A stretch of DNA of 64,000 nt from Aptenodytes patagonicus (taxonomy: Eukaryota; Chordata; Aves; Sphenisciformes; Spheniscidae): the NCBI RefSeq assembly GCF_965638725.1, contig NC_134959.1, positions 10,854,417-10,918,416 on the forward strand. Direction: 5' to 3'. Shown one piece after another: positions 1 to 18,960 of this stretch. How positions within the stretch are numbered: the first letter of the stretch is position 1; every line of letters starts with the position of its first letter. The position numbers and the translations under genes were made by a program. The notes under the pieces were generated by a model. That model did not search any database and was not told the DNA's origin. It saw only the letters and a list, made by a program, of their open reading frames with translations.

Positions 1-188
1 ACTTGCAATTATTCACTGTAATAATTCCAACTGATCTATTTCCCCTTTGTGATTCTTTACTTCTTCCTGGATTCGTGTCTACAACAGAAGCCTCACTTAT
101 TAAATACAGGTACCGGATTTCCCCACTGCTCAGGTTTTTCTGTCACTTCCCCATGACTGAAGACAGAATGTAGCAGCAACATTGTTTT

Positions 189-208
189 AATAAAGTGAAA
201 TCAATAAA
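189..208 (+). terminator. Paired poly(A) signals, possible 3' end of an upstream gene
   Basis: Two exact AATAAA hexamers lie at 189-194 and 203-208, followed by a GT-rich stretch up to about 270, which is the usual layout of a vertebrate cleavage site. No coding exon is seen before them, so this would be a 3' UTR of a gene lying mostly left of the window. AATAAA pairs also occur by chance in AT-rich DNA, so this is weak. Confidence 0.25.
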
Positions 209-3200
209 GTAAAACTGTCTTTTGATGTCAAGTGTATCAGTGATGGTAGAGAAGTTTTGGTCTGTTTTAGATACAGAAATGTCCTCTTTGGGGAAAAAAA
301 ATCGAACTAAAAATCTTCTGCTTTGTAAGTCAATTTTACAACAGAGATAGTATATTTCTGACTGTTGTGATACGTAATTGGTAACAGTGGTGCTGGAATT
401 AAGACTTCTGTCAAATGTTAGAAAAGGGAGAAACAGTCTCCACTAGCCACACTTTTTTTTCTTTTAAATTTAGCAATAGCTCCCTTAGAAGGATTAATGT
501 TGGTAACATTAGTTTCACACTTTCTGCCTTTTCCATGGTGCTTTACATTGTGTTCCAGGCTGTTCTCTGTGTCATTAGTCAGTTCCAGATTCTCTGTTTG
601 CACTGGGTCACAGGCCTTCATTACTAGTGCTGGAGAGGGATTCGCTTACCAGAATTATTCCCGTGCCCTTACCGGCTGATGTGCGCTTGGACTGCCAAGA
701 ACAAGTCTTGAACATCTCATTTCAGTGTTGTCAAGAACTCCTTTCTCTGCTAAGTCTTGTTTGTTTCCTCTATCTGGCTCCTAGGCTGCTCCAGCTATCC
801 CAGCCACATTCCTGACCTTACTGCTACCTCACGGCAGCATTATGCAGCTCCATAGATCCTATGGGGCACTGGGCAGCTGTTCCCCCCTTTTTTCATCTCC
901 CCTCTGTATCTCTGGAAGAATTTAAGATTGTTCATAGCTAATAATGTCCTACAGCAACTAACTGGTCATCCCTTCTTTCTGAATGTCTTTATTGGAAGAA
1001 ATTGGGTGGGATTTCCTACCTCTTTCTGCCCAAATTCTGTTGCCAGTCAGAACTCGGGAGGTAGGGTTAGACTGTTAGCACAACTGCTGTTTTGGTAAGT
1101 GGGAATTCCTGCTAAGCATCTGTCCCTTCTCCTTTGTTTTAGCTAACATGTTTTGTAAGGGGAATATAATTTCAAAATTGTCTTGATAGATTTTCATTGC
1201 ACATACAATTCCCCTGAGGTCCTGTACTACTCCCTTTAAAAGGAGATAAACAGGCAGCATTGTATGTATAAGCACAGAATATATGCTTATGTTGTAAGTG
1301 TATGCAGAGAAGTGCAGTGGAACTGACTTCTTATACACAGGCACAGTGCTAAAAATAAATCACAGTGGAAAATGTCAAAAGATTTTACTCCTATCTACTT
1401 AGGGGTGAGTGCTCTGATACTCTGTCCCATCCGAGAGACATCCTGATGTGAGATTACCGCATGCTAAAGAGACAGTGTTAAAGCTGTCCAAGCGCTAGCT
1501 TCATAGACTCTGGCTCTAAGCCAGCTTCATTGAATACTCACCAGGGGCTGAGTAAAAAACCAAACTGACCCTGTTTTAAATGCAGACTTCTAAACACTTC
1601 TACCATACATACTTGAGGCAAAATGTAATTGGGAGCTCTTATGCAATTATGGGCCTATAAATGTGATATTTGTCTCCATTTTTCAGCTATTGAAATCAAG
1701 AAAGGTAGCAGTGCATTAAAGTATAAAGAGGCAAATATCATATGGAAGGATTTTTTTTGATTGATCCCTGACTTATGCGTTATCCACTGATTGAGGGTAA
1801 GCTGCAAAACATTCTCTCTTAAAATTAAATGCCAGGCAGGATTCAAGAATTCCACTTGCCAGGTATGTAGCAATGTCTCCAGATTCTACAAGTTTAGTCT
1901 ATGTCACTAGAGTAAGAGTTTCCACATTTGCAGAGCTTATAGGTCATGCTTGTAGATCCATACAAAGTATCTACAGGCAAGGCTGTAGGGATCTAAAATC
2001 CCATTTGTTTATTTATTATCTTATTGTAAGTAAGATTGGCAGAGTTTGCAGAAACCGGTTTGCACTGGTAATATTTTCAGAATGGCTGCTTCTCTGGGAC
2101 TGTGGATGGAATATGGGCTGAGACATTTTGCAGAATGGGTACTTGAGAGAGAAGTAGTGAGTAGAACAAAGGTTGAAGAGTAAGGCTTGGAAAATAGTAA
2201 ATGAAGGGGAAAAATAAAGGGAAAGCAAATGGGAAAGGACAGAGTTTAGTAAAATCAGTAAAGAGCAGGAAATAGAAAACAAATTGTTTATGGAGATAAA
2301 TAAAGTTTGTTACAGCAAAAGGAAAGAGCAGCAAGCAGAGTACACAGCATTTGGCTTTGTAGCAAGGGACGACTCCTGTAGTTTGTGGGTCACAAGTGAG
2401 TTGAGGCATGCATGCCTATCAGGATGGAAACCGAGTCACAAGCAGGGATTTTTGTAGTTCCACCGTGCATGGAAATTTTTCCCCTGCCAGGAACCAAAGC
2501 AGTTCAATGTAAGTGGAGACAGTGAGAGAATTTGCAACAGTATTCAAGCAGGCAAACAGGAGTGCAGAGCTTACTACTACACAGTACTTCTGCCCTCGGC
2601 TTCTAGGAAACCTTTATCACACAGATAAAGGTAGAAGATAGCTTATGCTAAACTCCATCACTTGTACCCCAGGCACCTGTTTCCATTCATTGCATTTGAC
2701 AGTGCGTACATCTATCAATACAGTATAGACTGTACATTCATAACAGTGCAGACTAATCCCAGACCAGTTTTATTGACCTTTAGTGTCATGAACTTCACTC
2801 TTGAGAAACAAGAAAAAAGTCTCCCAGAGAACATCTATACAGCTATAAAAATTCTGCAATTAAGTTATTGACCACATTATTTCCTTAGAAGCTCAAATTT
2901 ACAGTTATCCCATTTGCCAATGTATACTGTGCACTAACCATACACTCAGAAACAGCTGATATGCACGCTAGCATAGCATTGGCATTGTTAACAGTGTAGC
3001 TGCTGCAGCACAGAGCTCAGTACAGCGGGCAGGAGTCTCCTGATTAACAGAGCAAATGCTGAAGACAGTCAGCATGCATTGAATGTGTACATCTGAAGCT
3101 ACCTGCCAACAGTTTGCTCTCTAAGCCGTCCAGTTTAAAGTTGACCGGGATTTACCTACAAGGGCTGTAAATCACACCTGTGCAGATATACTTAGGAAGA

Positions 3201-3426
3201 CTTGTAGTAAAGTACACAAGCACAGCCATGGTACACAGGACTACTAGGTGCATCAGATATGTGCTGAACTAATTTAATGACTGTGGGTCTTTACAGTTGA
3301 CTTAGCTGAAAACAAAGGTGCAAGCAGTAAATTAATCTATAGAAATGCTGTCTCTGACAACTGAGAACTTTCGTGATGTAAACTTGCAAAACAGCCTTCC
3401 GGGGGCAAGAGCTACTGAGCCTTGCC

Positions 3427-3445
3427 AAAAAAAAAAAAAAAAAAA
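3427..3445 (+). repeat. Poly(A) homopolymer, 19 A
   Basis: An uninterrupted run of 19 A. No SINE or processed-pseudogene body is recognisable upstream of it, so it is reported only as a simple repeat. Confidence 0.9.
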
Positions 3446-4332
3446 GGCAGAGCCCAAAGCTTACATAAAACTAACACAACCTCTTAGTTAACATGGGCAC
3501 AAAATCTCTTTTATTTCTGTATAGCTGTCTCTTCCCTCTTTTTCATATCATGCTCCCATGATAGATGTGAGTTCACGTGGAAGTCCATAAACCCTCCTGA
3601 TTTTTCAGAGGCATTAAATGTATAGTTACCACCCAAATCCTTTAATATTGTTCCCACACTACAAATGCTGAGAAATTGTCTCTGAGTGTTGCAAAACTCA
3701 TGTATTGTGTTAGATACCAAACAAACATCTCTGAATATGCAGGACTGAGTGACAGGTGGAGTATCCACCCTGCGGGAAAAACTAAGATTTTTCTAGTACT
3801 GTTTTTATCAAAAAATATCGTTTTGTGAGAATAAAAATCCCTCAATTTTTACTTGAGCAAAAGCACATTTTTCAGGAGTATTGTTTTGGATTTTGCTGTT
3901 TGTGGCTATATTGTGTGTTCCGTACACTGAGACATTAATACCAAAATGAAGTAAACAGATTTAATAAAGTAAAAGTGTAGTTCCCTTCCTGGTCTCTTCA
4001 CGGTGTAGTGTGAGGAAATCCTAACTTGGCTGAAAGATGGTAGTGTTACAGCAGCAGGACGAATCTCCTGGTGCAATGGAAGACTGTTTTCAAAGCATTT
4101 TAAAGCACATAGTTGATGCCTGAGGTTTTGTGAATAAGATTTATAAGGAGCACTAGGGAGCCAGTATGAAACTTGTGGGGCCACTCTGCAAGGCAGGAGG
4201 TCTCTCCGTTCCCATGTACAGCTGAGCTGCCATGCGCTCCCCTCAGAGTGGCTTACAGGCAGGGCAGTTGCTCTGGCTGCCCGTGGCTGGGTTGGCTCAC
4301 AGCTTGAGCACTGCTTTTCCTAATCAGTGGCC

Positions 4333-4366
4333 TTGCGTAACAGTTATACTTAACAGAGTATATAAG
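4333..4366 (+). promoter_or_regulatory. Core promoter of the carboxylesterase: C/EBP-like site plus TATA box
   Basis: TATATAAG lies at 4359-4366, 41 bp before the first in-frame ATG at 4407. A TATA box normally fixes initiation 25-30 bp downstream, so the 5' UTR would be only about 15-20 nt. TTGCGTAA at 4333-4340 fits a C/EBP or PAR-bZIP consensus, as expected for a liver or lipid-gland gene. There is no CpG island, unlike the three other promoters in the window. The TATA match is clear; the bZIP site is an inference from the motif alone. Confidence 0.6.
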
Positions 4367-4406
4367 GCAACACACTGAGGAGGTAAATATGTGACTAGCT
4401 TTCAAA

Positions 4407-13014
<8,608 letters not shown>

Positions 13015-13573
13015 GACTTGTGGAGGGTATAGTTTGCTTTTAAAACCTGAAGTAAAGTCAAACAAAATTAGTTTCTCAGGATGCAGAGTTTAATAATCAC
13101 CTTCTAACTCACTATTATGTAATCTGTTGTCATGATCACAGTGAAAGGAGAGAATCAAGGGAAATTTGGAATGTTTGTGGGACTAAAAATCACTATTTAA
13201 TGAAGGAAGCAGAAAAACACCACAATCTTTCAGGCTCAAAAAGACCATGGTGTCTACTCAGTGGATATCAAAACTGAATAATGCTGCTGTGAGAAGGGGG
13301 AATGAGGGGGAAATTGGCAAATATATTGAAATCTGTAAGAAATTACCTATACAGAATATATCCTAAGTGTCAGAATATGTTATATGCTTATTCCCCTCTT
13401 CTTTCAGAAGAGAATGGTCAGTTGTCGTTCTTGCAGCCTTTTTCCACTTTCTTCAATTGGAAATAGCTTGTAGGGAGCAGAGCATCCATCAAAAAACATG
13501 TGAGATGGGCTTGACATCTCACAAATGAGGACAGAAAATCTCTATTTGTTTTCTTGTTTTGTAAACTGTTATA

Positions 13574-13579
13574 AATAAA
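13574..13579 (+). terminator. Poly(A) signal of the carboxylesterase gene
   Basis: AATAAA lies 560 nt after the stop codon and is followed by T/GT-rich sequence. It is the first canonical hexamer in a plausible position downstream of the TAA at 13012-13014, and gives a 3' UTR of roughly 0.6 kb. Confidence 0.6.
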
Positions 13580-13599
13580 TGTTGCTTTTGATTTTTTGG

Positions 13600-14661
13600 A
13601 ACTTCCTCTTCTTTCACTTAACTGATAGAGGCTAATTCCAAGAGGTTAAATCACACCCATGAAGCCAGAAACGTGCCCAGTTTCTTTCTTTAACCTAAAG
13701 GATTTCAGATATGATTTTTCCAGCTTTCTTTACAGGACTTGGGTCTCAAGGCTGTAGGGTTTTCACAGACTATTCTGTGGGGTGATTATCTGTTCTTCAA
13801 CCCTTCTGGCAAAGAATTCACAATTCACCGGATGGAGGAAGGAAGCATTGCTGGCAGGACAGACACCCACTGAGACAGAGCGAGAGCAAAGTATGATGTT
13901 GTTCACTGCATGTTGTTAGCTCAACGTTGTCCATGGGCCCACAAAGGGAAGAGCTGCTGATGTGAAAAGCATGCACCCCCAGTCTTCCTCCTTTCAAAGG
14001 CACTAGCAGCTGTGACCACATTTTTGGCATATCTGGAAGGCGTCAGGGCACACAAGTAGTGGAGTGGCTTTTTTGCAAAGTTACATGACAAGCAAGATAC
14101 ACTTGCCAGGCACAAAGGAACACACAATGTAAGCAGCCAAGAATCTGTAAGAACTCTACTCATAACAATAAACAAACAGCAGTAAATTAGCTCTAACTAC
14201 CCTCTTAACGGGTGTCAAGCTCATCCTCTCATCTCCCACAGCATCTCACAGTCTACGGCTACTCTTCTCGGGAGGGGCTGCCACAGTGACACATTGGCAG
14301 CCCAAGTCCGTGCCTGCAGGTGTTGATTTCTTGAGGATGTCTTCTTCCTCCTCACCTCTGGGTTCACTTGGGCGGGCTTTCACACATTGGTGGACCTCGA
14401 GCAGTGTGATCTATACTGAGCCTCTGACTGGCTATCCCCTTTTGTGCATTTTTTCCGTAACTTGCAAAAAACACTAGTTGTTAGCATTACTTGCAAAAAG
14501 CCATCACTAAGTAACAGCTAATTGTAGCAACAGTGTTCAACCATACTGCTAGTTCTGTCACATATTTCTTAATGCAGCATATGGGGCACACTGGGCATTT
14601 TATTCCTTCCCCTGTTCTGATATGAAGTAGCCTTTAAGTCCGTTATTGGTTGGTTTGTTGA
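13600..14661. other. Spacer between the carboxylesterase and its decayed copy
   Basis: No exon or named repeat is recognised. By position it should have held exons 1-4 of the decayed carboxylesterase copy, but no HGGG segment or signal-peptide exon can be found by eye. They were deleted or have drifted beyond recognition. Confidence 0.5.
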
Positions 14662-17600
14662 ATTAGTGTTTCTGTCCTTGTAGGTTCACAAAAAACATTA
14701 TCTTACACATGACAGAAAAAATCCCATGTGTTTGTGAATGCGAAATCATAGGTATAACTTCTGTGGAAAAGTGAGGCCCTTTATTTTATTAGGCACATAT
14801 GATACCAAAGTAGTTTCTGACTGTGTGAGAAGAAGCATTCTGTCCATCTGTCTGCTTTAAAACCCCAAATATAAAGAATGGTATGCTTTCAAACAGTTGA
14901 GAAAGGAATAATACTAGGGCCACAATGTATAGGTTACCTTTAAGTAGCGGATTGCTACATTATGCTCCAAATCACATTTTATTTTATGTCTTTAATATTA
15001 ATGGTCACTTGGTATAGATACCCAGTTAGGCTCAAGGTAACAGTACATATACATTAAGTACAAATGTATGCACGGTGCACCTGTATTTGAAGAAATTCTT
15101 AGCAGTATATTTAGTTGATAATATTCAGCAAGAACTGCTGCTATTGTTCTGTTTTTCACATTCTGTCAATAGAACACTTAATCTTTTTAAAAAATTTATT
15201 AATTATACCTAATTTCTATAATTGCCTTTCTAAGTTGGTGACCAAGTATGTTTGTTATGTGCCATTCCTACTTCTCAGGTCATCTCTCCTCTGGCAAAGG
15301 GTTTGTTCCATAGGGCTCTCTCAGAGAATGGAGTTGTAGACATAGAACTCTGATAACTGACTGTCCTGAAAAACAAGCTAAAGTAATTTTAAAACATATA
15401 TTGTTCCACATTTTAGTATTTTAGCAGTATTCAATATTATTACTGACCTTTTAATATTGTAGCTTTCCACATGTTGATGCTTCCTGTGAAAAAAATCCAT
15501 TTGCACACCCATTTATGATACTGCTTTGTTCAAATTTGCAAATACTCAGTATCATGCATGCTGTTGTAACTTACGTCACAGGTTTTACATGAAACATGAC
15601 TCCGGTTTTCAGCTGTGATGGAAGGAATTGGAGTTCTGCAAAATCACTTAGCATTCCCAGCACAGTGCAGCTGATGACTGTTCACTGTGACTCAGTTGCT
15701 GAAGAAAGCACTGCCCACAGAGGAGTAAGTAGCATAGTTAATATAAGAAAATTGTCGGTCTTTTGTTACGCTGATTGCAGGGAATTGCAACTATGCTGGC
15801 TGTGAGAAACCTGATTCAGCTGCAGTGGTTCAGTGCTTAAGAGAAAAAACAGCAAAAGAGGTTGTAAACATAACTCTAAAAATGGTAGCTAGTGCTGTAC
15901 TTTGTTTTATAAGACAGAATAAATCCTTCTCTAAGACTAAGATAAGTTGAAGCAAAACCATCGTATGACATTTGCTTGGCTTTTGCAGGACTTCACAACA
16001 GTGCACTTGAACAATAATACTGCACCTGAAGAACCTGAACAGGAACATTCCCTGCCCTCCTTGTGGTCTGTTCTTATGTGTTTCAGGGTAGAAGTGCATT
16101 CATCACAGGAATGTAAACAATTAATGCTTTTTTTTCCCTGGGAACGGCTATGAACCAGGCAGGCTCACGAATATCGGACAGGAGAGTTAAAATTGCAAAA
16201 ATGGAACTGGCCAGCTTTGGGCAGTCCTTTGTGTCATCAGCAAGGCACTTCCTAGCAGCTGGCTGATTTTTTAATACAGTGTGCAAGAAGGAAGGACTGC
16301 ATATTGGAGGAAGTACTACAGCAACCTTTGTAGGAAGTACAGTCATTGAGAAACCTCTTCTTTTTGCAAAACTGACTTTTTGTTAGTAGCTGTTTTACCT
16401 GTTGCCATGACCAGTTTTTCCATATCACTGTGCTGGCTTGTCAGTTCTTTCGCAATCTTACCACGTAAGCTTATTTTAACCCTGTTACTCATCCAACCCT
16501 AAGAAGCTGGAGTTAGAAACTGGTTAACAAGTCACTCTCTGCCTTGAGCATTCAGTATTAAATTCTTGTGCGGTACTAAAATTATGTAAGAGAAACTCAG
16601 AACAATGCCTGAAACTTAGTACCTTTGACATTATGTATTATAACTAAAAATAGGTCACTTGGGTGGTTTCTTTAGGTCAATACTAAGAAAGCTGAATTAT
16701 CTTTCCAAGCAAAACCAATATGCAAATAACAAAGGGGTACTTTTTTCTCCAGCATTCTCTCTTTATTGATGCAGTTGTGGACGGTATATTTTTCCATCAC
16801 TGCTACAGGCTGATAAAAGGATCAATGCAGTCCCGTACATAATAGGAGTAACGAACCATGAATTTGGATTTCTACTTCCAACTGTGAGATGCCTATAATG
16901 CCTTTTATTTATACGTTGATTTCTTAACTATTCAGGACCATAGGAGCTCAGAGAAAACATTCTTTTTACTCTGCAGGTGCTGAAATATCCTCCTTTTGCA
17001 AAAGGATTGGACTAAAATGTAGCATTCAAGCATTAAAGAGCACAGAGTCTTTCACAGTAAGAGGCAATTTTAATGTGCTAATTGACTTTTATCTAGTGAG
17101 GGTTGGTACCTCAGACCTGCACTAGTCCCCGCTTTGTTTCCCCCTTCATTTTCTTGGACGCAGACACTGCAGCAGAATTCCCCCATGTACTGCAATGTCC
17201 TTCAACTAAGTGCCAGATGTAGGGGGGGCATTAGGTTGCAGTTCAGGCTCTGCAGAGGGTCCGTCCGTTCAGGGTCCCTGAGGCTGGTTCCCAAGCTCCA
17301 GGAGATGCTACATGTATCTGAGGAGAACAACCTATCCCCGAAGAGAATGGAGCCATGAGCTGGAGATAATTCTGTGAAAACTCACAATAAGATTATTCAA
17401 ATGTTGTTTCCTTTATGCGAGTGATTTCCACATATGGAAAACAGCAGGCATTGCTGACTGGTCGTACCTGAGCAGGTATCCATGCAATTCCCTTTTGAGC
17501 TCCTGCAAACCTCTCGCTTCCAAGTGGGGCTTTAACAAGTAACAGTGAAGCACCAGCTTTGAGTTTCGATTACTTGTTTTACTTGTCTATTAGACAATCC

Positions 17601-18078
17601 AGTGTACTTTTATGAATTTCAGCATCAACCAAGTTCAACTAAATGTTCAAAACCAATCTTTGTAAAAGCAGATCATGCAGATGACATTGGCTTTGTACTT
17701 GGAAAGCCCTTCTTGGCAGGTATCTGCGTTTGATAAATAATCTGTTTACTCATCATTTGTACTTGAGCACTGTTAAGATAAAAACATTTCTGGTAAAATA
17801 AGAAATTTTAGAATTTTTGTAGAGTACCGGACGCATGCTCTTCCAGAATCTTCTTTACCCGGAGTCAGTTCTGGGACGCATATTCATGCGAAGTCCCTGT
17901 AACGTTGGAATGAGTGGCTACAGCGGTTTCGAAACAGAAAGGCGCCAAAGCCGCGGTGCAGCACCGTCCATCTCGCCCTTCCGCTGCCATTCCCTTGTCT
18001 CCCGCCGGCAGTGCTGCAGGCGAGGAATTTAAACTTGGCAGACCAATTATGAAGTGCTGGACTAGCTTTGTTCGGAAG
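14662..18078 (+). pseudogene. Decayed carboxylesterase paralogue (exons 5-10, 12 and 13 remnants)
   Basis: Exons of the complete gene can be matched in order: the exon 5 donor end near 14662-14691 (possibly the whole exon from about 14578), exon 6 at 15279-15382, exon 7 at 15781-15884, exon 8 at 15989-16042, exon 9 at 16753-16883, exon 10 at 16977-17056, exon 12 at 17594-17719 and exon 13 at 18020-18078. Exons 1-4, 11 and 14 are not found. Damage is visible: exon 6 is 2 nt too long and has an in-frame TGA at 15351, exon 7 has lost 1 nt, exon 9 is 10 nt short, the exon 8 donor is GA and exon 10 has an early TAA. The His-loop segment KADHAD is still readable in exon 12, and most exon borders keep AG and GT. 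This is a tandem duplicate, not a processed copy, because introns are retained. The last remnant runs into the GC-rich zone before PDCD2L. Confidence 0.9.
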
Positions 18079-18129
18079 GTGCAAGTTCTCATGCTTAAAT
18101 ACCACACCAAGACCGACTGACCTCTAATT

Positions 18130-18960
18130 TTAATGACCGTAAATGAGACCGCCGCGCCCTGCGGGGCCGCACAGGACGCGGACCGGGGAGTGGCCGCGCC
18201 ACAAGGCGTAAGGCCCGGGGCGGGCGGCCGCCCACTGCGCTGCGGCGGGGAACGGGCTCTGGCGGGCGCGGGGTGCGGAGCAAGGGCGGCCCGGCCCGCT
18301 GACCCCCCCCCCGCCACGGGCACCTCACGGGCGCCGCGCTCCGGCCCCGGGGCAGCGGGGCGCGCCCAACCCCTGCCTGACCCCGCGAGCATGCGCACGC
18401 GCGCGTCCCCACCAGCGGGCGGTGCCGGGGCGTCGCGGCCGCCGGAGGGGGCGAGCGATCCGGCGGCGCGTGTCCGCCGGCGGCCGCCGTAGCGAGACGG
18501 GCGGGGCGGCGCTGCAATGGCGGTGAGGCCGCCCGTGCTGCTGGGGCTCCGCGACGCCGCCGTGGTGGGGCCGTGCCGAGGAGGCGGGCGGGCCCCCGCC
18601 TGGGCCACCAACAAGCTGGGCGGCTCCGCGGTAGGGCCGGGTCTGGACGGGGCGGGGGGAGGGTGGCGGCGGAGGGGCCCCGCCCTGAGGGGGCTGGCAG
18701 CCCGGAGGCAGGTCGAGGCGCCGGGCGCCCTCGGAGCGTCTCCAGCGGTGCCTGTGCTGTTCGTCTTTCAGGACTGGGTGCCCTCCGTGCGCCCGGGCTC
18801 TCCCTGCTGCGGGGTGTGCGGGAGGGCGCTGGCGCACCTGGTGCAGGTGTACTGCCCGCTGGACGGGTCCCCCTTCCACCGCGTCGCCCACGTCTTTGCG
18901 TGTGCCGGGAAGGGCTGCTGGGGAGCGCCCCGGAGGTGAGGCCGAGGCTTGCGCTTTCAT
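18130..18960 (+). promoter_or_regulatory. CpG-island promoter of PDCD2L, with an NRF-1 site
   Basis: GC- and CpG-rich sequence begins abruptly after the pseudogene remnant and covers exons 1-2 of PDCD2L. There is no TATA box. TGCGCACGCGCG at 18392-18403 is a full match to the NRF-1 consensus YGCGCAYGCGCR, 114 bp before the start codon. The start codon context CAATGGCGGT resembles the YY1 element often found over start codons of housekeeping genes. The long open frames seen on both strands here are an effect of high GC and are not genes. Confidence 0.75.

Larger units (their letters stand above)
1..4358. other. Upstream flank, no gene recognised
   Basis: I find no exon series, RNA gene or repeat family that I can name here. 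Short open stretches show no family similarity and no flanking splice signals. The stretch is AT-rich and contains a run of 19 A at 3427-3445. Two AATAAA signals near 190-208 and another at 3963-3968 could mark 3' ends of an upstream + strand gene, but no terminal coding exon is visible. I compared it by eye with the carboxylesterase exons downstream and saw no copy. Confidence 0.6.

Noticed and set aside
17865-18960. Long GC-rich open frames on both strands around the PDCD2L promoter (up to about 249 codons)
   Set aside because: They overlap a CpG island, have Arg/Ala/Pro/Gly-rich composition with no domain, and conflict with the well-supported PDCD2L exons.
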